A stretch of 27,795 nt of DNA from positions 1 to 27,795 of the forward strand of contig JAEWNJ010000123.1 of assembly GCA_023392795.1 (NCBI GenBank), written 5' to 3'. This document shows, one piece after another, positions 6,894 to 15,700 of the stretch. Each line of letters opens with the position of its first letter. Positions within the stretch are counted from its first letter, which is position 1. The position numbers and the translations under genes were made by a program. A model generated the notes under the pieces. That model was not told the DNA's origin. It did no database searches and was given only the letters and a program-made list of their open reading frames with translations. The stretch comes from Candidatus Cloacimonadota bacterium. Lineage in GTDB: Bacteria > Cloacimonadota > Cloacimonadia > Cloacimonadales > Cloacimonadaceae.

Positions 6894-9005
6894 ATGAAGA
6901 GCGATGCGGATTGTCCGCTTTCCAAGATACGAAACATCGGCATCATGGCACACATTGATGCCGGAAAGACGACCACTACAGAGAGGATTCTGTATTACAC
7001 AGGCTTTCTGCACAAGATGGGTGAGGTGCACGACGGTAACGCATTTACGGACTGGATGGAGCAGGAACGCGAACGCGGCATCACCATCACGTCGGCTACC
7101 GTGACCTGCCCCTGGATGGATCATCAGATAAACATCATAGATACTCCCGGGCACGTGGATTTTACGGCAGAAGTGGAACGTTCGCTGCGAATCCTTGATG
7201 GGGCGGTGGGCGTATTTTGCGCGGTAGGTGGAGTGGAACCCCAATCGGAGACAGTGTGGCATCAAGCCGATCGTTATCATGTTCCCCGCATGGCATACGT
7301 GAACAAGATGGATAGAACCGGCGCAGATTATGAGCGTGTGATCCAGATGATTCACGATAGGCTTACTCCCAAAGCAGTAGCCATCAATATCCCCATCGGT
7401 AAGGAAGATTGCTTTGAAGGTGTGATCGATCTGGTGAGTATGCAGGCTTGGTATTTTGATCCTCTTACTCAGGGCTCTCAGACCAGCCACACCTTGATTC
7501 CGGAGAAACTTGTTGGTTCTGCGCTAGATGCCAGAACGGCCCTATTGGAAGCGGTCTGCGAGTATGACGATGAATTGATGATGCTATATCTGGAAGGAGA
7601 GGAAATCCCAGAATCACTTTTCCGCAAAGCGATTCGCAAGGGTACGATAGATCATGGTTTCATCCCTGTGCTATGCGGATCTTCCTTGAAGAACAAGGGA
7701 TTGCAGCTTTTACTAAACGCCGTGGTGGACTATTTGCCCTCACCCTTGGATATCGGCGATACACATGCTTTCGACGCTCAAAGTCACGAGGCCGTCCCCC
7801 TGCCTCCAGATCCCGATGCTCCGCTGGTAGCGATGGCTTTTAAAGTTCAGATCGATAAGTATGTAGGACGTCTGGTCTACATCCGCGTTTATTCCGGAAC
7901 CCTGAAGAAGGGCGGCACTTTCCTGAACATCACCAATGGCAAGCGGGAAAGGGTGGCTCGCATACTGCAAATGATGTCCAACAAAAAGAACGATCTGGAC
8001 AGCATTCATGCCGGCGATATTGGTTGTGTGGTGGGGCCAAAATGTTTGGTGACAGGCGATACCATCACCGACGGCAGAATGGATGTGGTGCTTTCCAAAA
8101 TGCATTTCCCCGATTCCGTGATCTCGATCGCCATCGAGCCCAAGACCAAGGCTGATCAGGAAAACCTCGGTAATGCTCTGGCACGGATGGAAGAAGAAGA
8201 TCCCACCTTCAAGGTCCATATAGATAAGGATAGTGGCCAAACCTTGATCTCGGGTATGGGTGAGCTGCATCTGGATATTATTGTGGATCGCATCAAACGC
8301 GAGTTTGGGGTGGCCGCAAATGTGGGAAATCCACAAGTGTCATATAAAGAGACTATAACCAACACCACTGAAGTGAAGGAAGTATTCCAGCGCGAGCTGA
8401 ACGGAAAGGGAAATTACGCCATGGTGCAATTCCGGATCAGTCCCATCGCCCTGGCGGATCTGCCTGAAGATTGTAAGAACACCTTTAAATGTTCCATCAC
8501 GGATACTCAAATTCCGTCGGAGTATTGGAAAGCTATCGAGGAAGCAGCCTTGGGAGCGCTCTCAGACGGACCGCTGATCAGCGGCAATGTGGAACGCGTG
8601 GCCATCGAACTGACTGGGGGAGATCACAACCCGGTGGATTCAAACGAATTGGCGTTCCGGATTGCTACATCCATGGCCATTGGCAGAGCGCTGCGTGAAG
8701 CGAAACCCGTGATCATGGAACCTATCATGCTGCTCACTGTGCACTCGCCGGATGATTTTGTGGGTGACATCATCTCGGATATCAATTCCAAGCGTGGCAA
8801 GATAGAGGTGATGCGCAGGCACAACGAATACCTTCAGGAGGTGGTGGCAGACATTCCGCTCTCGGAGATATTCGGTTACTCCACGCGGATCAGGAGTTTG
8901 TCGCAGGGACGCGCCAGCTACTCTCTGGAATTCAAAAAGTTTGAAATAGCCCCGCAGCAGGTGCAAAGTGAAGTGCTGCGCAGAATACGCGGTTATGCAG
9001 AATAA
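6894..9005 (+). CDS. fusA: Translation elongation factor G (divergent, possibly a second EF-G)
   Basis: This 703-residue five-domain GTPase has G1 AHIDAGKTT (residues 19-27), G2 RGITITSA with Thr64, G3 DTPGHVD with His87, G4 NKMD (137-140), and G5 CGSS (261-264) where most EF-Gs have GSA. Domain II has VGRLVYIRVYSGTL, and domain V ends with SQGRASYSLEF. Domain IV is unusual: its usual Q-[ST]-G-G-x-G-Q-[FY] tip loop reads NGKGNYA (residues 503-509). EF-G drives translocation and, in some duplicated forms, only ribosome recycling. The gene is not in a str operon (no rpsL, rpsG or tuf nearby), so it may be a paralogue of a canonical fusA elsewhere. AAGGA lies 8-9 bases before the ATG. It probably starts the transcript that continues into the STAS gene. 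Confidence 0.9.
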   Translation: MKSDADCPLSKIRNIGIMAHIDAGKTTTTERILYYTGFLHKMGEVHDGNAFTDWMEQERERGITITSATVTCPWMDHQINIIDTPGHVDFTAEVERSLRILDGAVGVFCAVGGVEPQSETVWHQADRYHVPRMAYVNKMDRTGADYERVIQMIHDRLTPKAVAINIPIGKEDCFEGVIDLVSMQAWYFDPLTQGSQTSHTLIPEKLVGSALDARTALLEAVCEYDDELMMLYLEGEEIPESLFRKAIRKGTIDHGFIPVLCGSSLKNKGLQLLLNAVVDYLPSPLDIGDTHAFDAQSHEAVPLPPDPDAPLVAMAFKVQIDKYVGRLVYIRVYSGTLKKGGTFLNITNGKRERVARILQMMSNKKNDLDSIHAGDIGCVVGPKCLVTGDTITDGRMDVVLSKMHFPDSVISIAIEPKTKADQENLGNALARMEEEDPTFKVHIDKDSGQTLISGMGELHLDIIVDRIKREFGVAANVGNPQVSYKETITNTTEVKEVFQRELNGKGNYAMVQFRISPIALADLPEDCKNTFKCSITDTQIPSEYWKAIEEAALGALSDGPLISGNVERVAIELTGGDHNPVDSNELAFRIATSMAIGRALREAKPVIMEPIMLLTVHSPDDFVGDIISDINSKRGKIEVMRRHNEYLQEVVADIPLSEIFGYSTRIRSLSQGRASYSLEFKKFEIAPQQVQSEVLRRIRGYAE

Positions 9006-9057
9006 TCTTGACATGAAAAAGAGAAGCGCTAAAGGTGTACTAAAGCAGAAAAGGACC

Positions 9058-9063
9058 AAGGAG
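9058..9063 (+). promoter_or_regulatory. Shine-Dalgarno deciding the STAS start
   Basis: AAGGAG lies 6 bases before ATG 9070. The same frame is open back to 8968 inside the EF-G gene, but no upstream in-frame ATG (8968, 8995, 9013) has a ribosome binding site this good. Confidence 0.7.
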
Positions 9064-9069
9064 TCAGCT

Positions 9070-9378
9070 ATGAATATCGAACTCACTATCACTGGCAACA
9101 TCGCAGCCATGAAGATTGATGGTATCCTTAATAGTGAAAACGCGCACATCCTGCAGGAGAAACTCAGCGAAGTGATGCAAAGCGAAGCCAAGGTTTTGGA
9201 GCTTGATTTGCTGGATTGTCGAAACATCTCATCCACGGGCATCGGTAAAATCCTGCTGTTTTACAAAGATTTCATTTCCAAGGGCGGAGATATCGAAGTG
9301 GTTCGCAGCTCAAACAGCGTGTACGAGCTTTTCACCATGCTGAAGCTGAACCAGCTCTTCACAGTCAATCTGGGGTAG
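9070..9378 (+). CDS. STAS-domain anti-sigma factor antagonist (SpoIIAA/RsbV-like)
   Basis: This 102-residue single STAS domain shows the family pattern: an initial beta strand with GNIAAMKIDGILNSENA, LELDLLDCRNISSTGIG at residues 43-59, and a C-terminal FTMLKLNQLF helix. In SpoIIAA the Ser directly before the Gly is phosphorylated by the anti-sigma kinase; here that position is Thr56, preceded by Ser54-Ser55. It would be the unphosphorylated-active antagonist in a partner-switching circuit. The kinase partner is almost certainly the HATPase protein encoded 3 bases downstream. No sigma factor or PP2C phosphatase gene is in the window, so the final target is unknown. Confidence 0.88.
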   Translation: MNIELTITGNIAAMKIDGILNSENAHILQEKLSEVMQSEAKVLELDLLDCRNISSTGIGKILLFYKDFISKGGDIEVVRSSNSVYELFTMLKLNQLFTVNLG

Positions 9379-9381
9379 TCA

Positions 9382-10308
9382 ATGGGGGACAAGGCCAGAA
9401 TATTGGTGGTGGATGATAGCATCGCCATCGTAAACTCCCTGCAATCGATATTAAGCATCAGCGGGTACCATGTAGATTCGGCTTACAATGGCAGCGATGC
9501 CTTGCGCAAGATCTATAAAAATGAATATGATCTGGTGATTTGCGACATAGAAATGCCCGGTTTGACGGGGCTGGAGTTTCTGGGTAGGGTAAGACAGGAT
9601 TTTGATAGGTCCCTGGATGTGATTCTGATGACTGGTTATCTGGAACACGATTACTTCATCGAGGCTATCCGCTTAGGCGCCAGCGACTTCATCCGCAAGC
9701 CAATCGATACCAAGCAGATGATCCACTCCATCCAGGAATTGATGTTTCGCAAAGGAAACCGCGATGACATTTCGGGATTCTTTGCCAGCTTGAATAAAGC
9801 AAAGTTTTGTTATGAGATCAGCGCCCAGAACTTCACCAGATTTAACATCTCCAAAGTATTCAATGCACATCTGAGACAGCGCTTCAAGGTAAACTCCGAT
9901 GTGATCAACGAAGTGCTGGTTTGCGTGGATGAAATGGTGTATAATGCCTTTATCCACGGCACCTTGGGCTTGTCGGTGGAAGAGCGCGCTCTTGGGCATA
10001 GCGATCTGCAGAATGTAATCAATGCAAAGCTGGATAACCCCGTGATCCATGCCAGAAACCTACATATCGGCCTTGAGATTGATAACACCGATGAAAACAT
10101 CGTGATCAGCGTGGAAGATGAAGGCCCGGGATTTGACTATAAAAGATGGCTGGACACTGTGAAGAATGAACAGATGCTGGATATCAAGGAACATGGCAGG
10201 GGATTATCGCTTTTATACCATCTCAGTGACAACCTGGAATTCTCCAATGAGGGACGTAAAGTAACAATCCGCAAGAGTTTGTTACACACCGGCAAACATG
10301 AGGCTTGA
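9382..10308 (+). CDS. Response-regulator receiver fused to an RsbW-like HATPase (anti-sigma kinase type)
   Basis: The 308-residue protein has two domains. Residues 5-122 are a CheY-like receiver with the acid pair Asp11-Asp12, phosphoacceptor Asp55 (ICDIEMPG), Thr84 and Lys106. Residues about 140-300 are a GHKL ATPase: N-box EMVYNAFIHG with Glu184 and Asn188, G1 box EDEGPGFD (245-252) and G2 box HGRGLSLL (271-278). The absence of a dimerisation/His-phosphoacceptor domain and the adjacent STAS gene favour an RsbW/SpoIIAB-type serine-threonine kinase over a histidine kinase. Phosphorylation of the receiver by an unseen sensor kinase would then control STAS phosphorylation or sigma-factor binding. 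The end overlaps prmC by 11 bases. Confidence 0.85.
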   Translation: MGDKARILVVDDSIAIVNSLQSILSISGYHVDSAYNGSDALRKIYKNEYDLVICDIEMPGLTGLEFLGRVRQDFDRSLDVILMTGYLEHDYFIEAIRLGASDFIRKPIDTKQMIHSIQELMFRKGNRDDISGFFASLNKAKFCYEISAQNFTRFNISKVFNAHLRQRFKVNSDVINEVLVCVDEMVYNAFIHGTLGLSVEERALGHSDLQNVINAKLDNPVIHARNLHIGLEIDNTDENIVISVEDEGPGFDYKRWLDTVKNEQMLDIKEHGRGLSLLYHLSDNLEFSNEGRKVTIRKSLLHTGKHEA

Positions 10309-11101
10309 GCCTTACTATGCTCTCGCGCCCAATGCGGCGGTGGCCGATGTACGCCATTTGATCGCGGAATACTTGGGCATTAGAATTACCGAATTGGCTG
10401 TTGCCAAAGATCCTGACCACGATCAACATGAAGAAATCTGCGCCATGATTGGAAAGCTGAATAGCGGCATTCCACCTCAATACATTCTGCAAAGCGCCTG
10501 GTTCTACGGCTTCAGTTTCTATGTGGATTCCAGAGTATTGATCCCCCGCTTCGATACCGAAGTTTTGGTGGAAGCTTTGGGGAAGTATCTCAGGCCCGGC
10601 ATGCGGGTCCTGGATATTGGTACGGGAAGCGGGATCATCGCGATCACTCTCAAGAAGCTTCATCCGCAGCTGGAACTCCACGCCACCGATCTTTCCTCTG
10701 ATGCTCTGGACGTAGCGCGACGTAATGCCAGGAAGCACCTGGTGGATGTATATCTGCATCAGGCTGATCTCTTTCCAGATGCACCCCTGCTGTTTGATAT
10801 CATCATTTCCAATCCCCCTTACATCAGCAGTCTGGAGTATGAAAAACTGGATCCAATGGTACGGGATCATGAACCCGTTTCAGCACTGCTGGCGGATGAC
10901 GATGGATTAGAATATTACCGCCGCATCATTGATGAAGCGGCAAAGCGATTATCCAGCGATGGCATTCTGGCCTTTGAGCATGGCTGCACGCAACAGCAGC
11001 AAGTGCTCCGCTTGACAGAAAAGGCTGGTTTCATAAGCTTGGAAATGGGGAAGGATCTTGCAGGCCGAGATCGGTTCCTGATACTAAAGAAACGAGGATA
11101 A
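10298..11101 (+). CDS. prmC: Peptide chain release factor N5-glutamine methyltransferase
   Basis: This 267-residue SAM-dependent methyltransferase has SAM motif I VLDIGTGSG (residues 104-112), the acceptor-amide motif NPPY (172-175), and the PrmC-specific PPQYIL plus FYGFSFYVDSRVLIPR with DTE just before the catalytic domain. It methylates the Gln of the GGQ motif in release factors RF1 and RF2, in the cytosol. The length matches E. coli PrmC (277). The start overlaps the receiver-HATPase gene by 11 bases and lacks a strong Shine-Dalgarno, so translational coupling is likely. murA follows after one base. Confidence 0.92.
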   Translation: MRLEPYYALAPNAAVADVRHLIAEYLGIRITELAVAKDPDHDQHEEICAMIGKLNSGIPPQYILQSAWFYGFSFYVDSRVLIPRFDTEVLVEALGKYLRPGMRVLDIGTGSGIIAITLKKLHPQLELHATDLSSDALDVARRNARKHLVDVYLHQADLFPDAPLLFDIIISNPPYISSLEYEKLDPMVRDHEPVSALLADDDGLEYYRRIIDEAAKRLSSDGILAFEHGCTQQQQVLRLTEKAGFISLEMGKDLAGRDRFLILKKRG

Positions 11102-11102
11102 A

Positions 11103-12356
11103 ATGGATAAGTTCATCATCGAACCCAATCGGGAACTCAGCGGCAAAATATACGTCAGCGGAGCCAAGAATGCCATTCTTCCAGCGATGGCGGCTTGTTT
11201 GCTGGCTCCGGGAAAGTCAATTCTGCGCAATGTCCCCAGCCTTATCGATCTGAAGACCATGGCGCATCTCCTCAGAGTTATTGGCGCGCGAGTTGATTAT
11301 GATAAGGGTTCCATGAGCATAGACAGCAAGGACGTTTGCTATCCCGAAGCTCCTTATGAACTGGTGAGCAAGATGCGCGCTTCCATCTATGTATTGGGGC
11401 CGCTGGTGGCCAGATTGGGTAAAGCAAGAGTAAGCTTTCCCGGCGGTTGTGCCATAGGCACCAGACCCGTGGATCTTCATCTGAAAGCCCTGGAAGCTCT
11501 GGGCGCTACCATCGAGATCGATCACGGTTACATCAATGCTTCCGCGGATAAACTGGTCGGCGCGGATATCCACTTCGAAAAGTCCTCCGTAGGAGCTACG
11601 ATAAATACCCTGATGGCGGCCGTGTATGCCAAAGGAACCACCCGCTTGTTCAACGCAGCTATGGAACCGGAAGTGGATTCCACCATCGATCTCCTGGTCA
11701 AAATGGGCGCAAAGATCAGCGGCAGGGGTAGCACCACACTTTACATCGAGGGCGTTGACGATTTGTTCACCGTAGAAATGACCATGATTCCCGATCGGAT
11801 CGAGGCAGGCACATTCCTCATCGCGGGAGCGCTTTCTACCAAACCAGTCACTGTTTGCGGCTGCGAATTGGATCATCTGACTCCGTTGATGGATAAATTG
11901 CGCGAAGCCGGCTGCGTTATGGAGATTGAGGGTCAAGATATCACTGTGATCCCACCGAAAACGATCAAGCCAGCCAGTATTATTACTTTGCCCCATCCTG
12001 GCTTTCCCACCGATCTGCAGGCTCAATTCACCGTGCTGATGTGCCTGGCAGATGGCATCAGCTTCATTGAAGACACTGTGTTCCCCGATCGCTTTATGCA
12101 CGTTGCCGAGCTAAACCGCTTGCAGGCCAATATCAAAATGGATCGAAACGTTGCCAGCGTAAAAGGTGTGGATAAGCTCAGCGGAGCCGAGGTGATGGCC
12201 ACTGATCTCCGGGCAAGTGCCGCGCTGGTTTTGGCAGGGATGGTAGCCGAAGGCAGCACCACAGTTTCCCGTATCTATCATATAGATCGTGGCTACGACC
12301 GCATCGAAGAAAAGCTGAATGGTATCGGCGCCAGGATTCGTCGCGAGATAGGATAA
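11103..12356 (+). CDS. murA: UDP-N-acetylglucosamine 1-carboxyvinyltransferase
   Basis: The 417-residue enzyme performs the first committed step of peptidoglycan synthesis, adding enolpyruvate from PEP to UDP-GlcNAc. Visible motifs are SGAKNA at the N-terminus with Lys22-Asn23, the flexible catalytic loop GGCAIGTRPVDLH with Cys116 (the residue alkylated by fosfomycin in the family, so sensitivity is predicted), and FPTDLQAQ in the second half. The two-fold EPT repeat and the length are normal. It is the last gene of the run beginning at EF-G and is followed 23 bp later by a strong hairpin. Confidence 0.96.
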   Translation: MDKFIIEPNRELSGKIYVSGAKNAILPAMAACLLAPGKSILRNVPSLIDLKTMAHLLRVIGARVDYDKGSMSIDSKDVCYPEAPYELVSKMRASIYVLGPLVARLGKARVSFPGGCAIGTRPVDLHLKALEALGATIEIDHGYINASADKLVGADIHFEKSSVGATINTLMAAVYAKGTTRLFNAAMEPEVDSTIDLLVKMGAKISGRGSTTLYIEGVDDLFTVEMTMIPDRIEAGTFLIAGALSTKPVTVCGCELDHLTPLMDKLREAGCVMEIEGQDITVIPPKTIKPASIITLPHPGFPTDLQAQFTVLMCLADGISFIEDTVFPDRFMHVAELNRLQANIKMDRNVASVKGVDKLSGAEVMATDLRASAALVLAGMVAEGSTTVSRIYHIDRGYDRIEEKLNGIGARIRREIG

Positions 12357-12379
12357 TCCAAAACATAAAATCATCATTT

Positions 12380-12410
12380 AAGCCGGGCATAGAAGCCCGG
12401 CTTTAGCTTT
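12380..12410 (+). terminator. Rho-independent terminator of murA
   Basis: A 9-bp stem, AAGCCGGGC (12380-12388) with GCCCGGCTT (12395-12403), closes a 6-base loop and is followed by TAGCTTT. Confidence 0.85.
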
Positions 12411-12542
12411 ATCCCCGCTATTCGGTAGCTTTGTCATCAATCAGAACCTCGATTATCCATATTTAGTTATGCCTATTATCATGTTTATTCTGAAATGACA
12501 TAATCAATGCCCGCAAGGTAGCCAATGTTGTATGAGGCTTCA

Positions 12543-12633
12543 CTGGCTTCCCGGCCACTTGCCACCCACCCGGATTCCTCTTCCGTGGGACGCAGGAGGG
12601 TGGGAAGTGGGTTAGAACAGCGAGGGAAGCCAG
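12543..12633. repeat. Long imperfect inverted repeat / candidate structured RNA or REP-like element
   Basis: The outer arms CTGGCTTCCC (12543-12552) and GGGAAGCCAG (12624-12633) match perfectly. The inner arms CCACTTGCCACCC (12555-12567) and GGGTGGGAAGTGG (12598-12610) pair at 12 of 13 positions. A further TCCT/AGGA pair lies inside. The element sits alone in the roughly 350-bp gap between murA and the large secreted-protein gene. A 76-codon minus-strand frame crosses it (12463-12693) but resembles no protein I know. It could be an intergenic palindromic repeat, a miniature element or an untranslated RNA. Confidence 0.5.
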
Positions 12634-12705
12634 GAATGGACACATAGTACCGCCGAATCTTGAAAGGGCGTTCAGGCTAGCTCCTCTACGCAAGAACAGG
12701 GGGGC

Positions 12706-12741
12706 GAAACAAAAGCCCAGGGTCTTGTGTTGCCCTGGGCT
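12706..12741 (-). terminator. Rho-independent terminator of the large secreted-protein gene
   Basis: A 9-bp stem, AGCCCAGGG (12714-12722) with CCCTGGGCT (12733-12741), closes a 10-base loop. On the minus strand it is followed by TTTGTTT. It lies 20 bp after the stop codon. Confidence 0.8.
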
Positions 12742-12761
12742 GTAACCTGTATGGAATTGGT

Positions 12762-15700
12762 TTACTTCATTAAGATCATCTTGATGCTTTGGCTACTGCG
12801 CTTCCCTTTGAGACGGGCGAAGTAAATTCCGCTCGATACTGGGGTGCCATTATCATCACGTCCTTGCCATGTCAGCGTTTGCATTCCGGCACTCAAGCTT
12901 CCGCGATGCAGGGAACAAACTCTTTGTCCGCGGATATTGAAGATATCCACCTTCAGATCCTGAGTAACTGGATTGAGGAAACTGATGTTTGTGACGGGAT
13001 TGAAGGGATTGGGATATACTTTCAATCCGGTGATGACACTTTGCACTTGATCCTGGTTGCTTACAGGATGGTTGCTGACCCTGATATAGCCATTGTATGT
13101 ACCCGATTCCGTGGGTATAAACTCGTATACTGCGTCTTCTGTGATGGTCATGGGGATACCTTCCAGCACAAACCGAGGGGTCCAGGATTGAGGGATATTG
13201 ACGGGATTGAAGCTGAAGGTTACAGGATTGGAATCCGGGACGATGAGGGAGAAATTGAAGAGCATTTCATCATCCTGATTTAGGAAATTCATTCTGAATT
13301 CCTCTTGCAGCCTCACATCGGCATTATCGGGATTGTATAGATAGGTGGTAATCGATGGGAAGAGAAGCTTTTCCGGAGCTTTGGGCATGTCCACGCGGAA
13401 GTCGAAATCATTGGTGGCGATGGGGCTGGCACCAAAGCGGAAGCTATCTTTATCTGCACCGGATGCGGTAACGTCGATAGACCAGTTCGGAGCAGGGGGA
13501 TTAATCTGCGGGGCAGCGAAGTAGGGGAAGAAGTTCAGCTCCACCACGATGCTTTCTGGTGCATAATTATAGATGAAGAAAGCTTCCTGGGCTTGGATGG
13601 CGTTCACCATCTGATAGCTATTCTCGCGATACACATATACCGCCCTTGAGATGAGTTCCTGATCAATCATTTCACTGTAGCGGAATAGTACGCTGTCCAC
13701 GAAGAATCTCAGCGAAGAGAGATTGTATGCGCAAAGATGGGGATTGGCCACCAAGTTCCATCCCGGATTCAGGACGATAGAGCTTTCTCCGCTTAGCACC
13801 GCAGAAGTTGTGCTGTTAAAGAGGTAATCCGTAGCATGCACAAAATAAGGGACACCATGATCAAAGCTTGGCGAAGGCGTCCATGCCTCACCAAGGGTGA
13901 AAACTTCGGCACCTGCGCCAAAGAGAGTAGCAACATCGAGATTCAGATTTACAAATGGATTTGTGCGAGTAGTCCAGCCTGGTTCACAGTAAAACAAGTT
14001 CATTTTGGGTACAAAAGCCAAAGTGTGGGCAGAGGCGTAAGTACTGCGGATTCCATCCACTGCCACGACGTCGATGTAGATCTTGGCTCCAGGCATATCG
14101 ATGCTTTGGGGAAGGATGTAGCTGTAGTTCGTAGTAGTCACAGGGCTGTGTTCCAAGATCGACAGACTGTCTGTGGCATTTTTGATGTAAAGATCAAAGT
14201 GATCCACCAGGAAGCTATTCTGGAAACTCCAGTACATGTTTATAGCTTCACCGCCCTGGTAGATGCGATTTGCAATGTAGGAGTGATTGGCGGTGGGTTG
14301 CAGATTTCCCCAGTACAGGGTCATGGTGCGGATGTTACTATTTGCCACAGTGAACTGATAGGGGCCAGTACTGAGGTCGTGCCAGGTGCCGGAATCGTAT
14401 AAAAACATCTTTTCGCTGCGGGTAACCTGATCCAACGCAATCTGCAAGGGGATATTGATGCGATCGGAACGAACGCGCAAGGTCCAGCTCTTGATATCTG
14501 CGTTCAGGTCATATCCTGCGCGTACTTCCCGGGAAAGCTGGGTGCCAGAACTACCCCAATACTGTTGCCATGAGGCGATCCAAACGTAATTGCTGGAAGG
14601 ATTACCTTTGGTAACATCCCAATAAGCGTCCTGGCCATCAGAGGCGTAGGCATTGTTGCCAAGCACGAGGGTATCCGAATGAGAACCACTGACAGTGCTA
14701 AAGACCAAGTTACGCATCTGACCCAAGGCTGCATTCTGGGGGACATTGTGAATGAATTCAAAACCGGTACCATCCACCATGCCCAGAGTATAGATGTAAT
14801 CCACTCCGGGTAAGGCTTCATAGTCAAAGAATTCATAGCTGTTAGAGCCCACGAGAAGATTTGGATTGTCTTCATAGGATGAGATTACCAGGTCAGTACC
14901 GTTACTGCCTGCACGGTGGATCTTATAGCCCTGGAGCCCGCTTTGACCGCTTACCGTCCAGTAGAGGCGGATTAAACTGCCCATACCGTGGGTGGTAAAG
15001 CTTGATATGTTGGCAGGCGCAGGAGCAGTGGTAACTTCATTTGAGAGTAGAGAGTAATTACCATTCTTGTCGCGGGCGCGAACCTTGAAGTAATAGTTCG
15101 CAGTGTTGCTGAGCCCTGTCACGTTTATTCTCTCGCAGGCCTGAGAAGCTAGAAAAGCGCTATTACCACGGTCAAAGACTTGGAAGTTATCGCCGTTGAT
15201 GGGTGAAGTGGAATACAAGATCTCATAAGAATCAAAATCATAGGAGTCAGTGCGATCCCAGCCCAGCGTCACGTAATACATAGAAGTATTGATCACTCTC
15301 AGGTTTTGCACTGGTGAGGGAAGCATGGCGTCGTTCATGGCGAAAAGATCATCATACAGGGAATTCAGATCGTTTACCCAACGTCCGTAGTACTGCCGGG
15401 TTCTGGTGAAGAGGTTATTAAAATCCCACATCCGAGCAGTTTCATTCCAGCCGTAGAACCATTTGTAGTTGTTCTCAGTCTCTTCATAGGCATTGGGCAA
15501 TTCGTCCATCTCAATATGAAAGAAGGGCTCAAAGCTGTCATAATCGTTCCAGCCGTTCAGGGTATAGACCATCTGGCGATTTTGGGAGTAGGCTGGCAGG
15601 TCGACCTGGTCGTTCACAGGATAGTAGTTTTCACCATCGTCAAAGTAGAAATCATGAACCGAGTAATTCACCGAGTAATATTGGTTCAGATACACATCTG

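Noticed and set aside
9008..9037. Perfect TTGACA at 9008-9013 as a promoter for the STAS gene
   Set aside because: No acceptable -10 hexamer at 15-19 bases; it is probably chance at the end of the EF-G gene.
11217..12101. Long minus-strand open frame opposite murA (294 codons)
   Set aside because: It is antisense to a complete MurA with catalytic Cys116; no family motifs or ribosome binding site.
12463..12693. 76-codon minus-strand frame across the intergenic hairpin
   Set aside because: It runs straight through the inverted repeat, lacks a good ribosome binding site, and resembles no known protein. The DNA structure explains the interval better.
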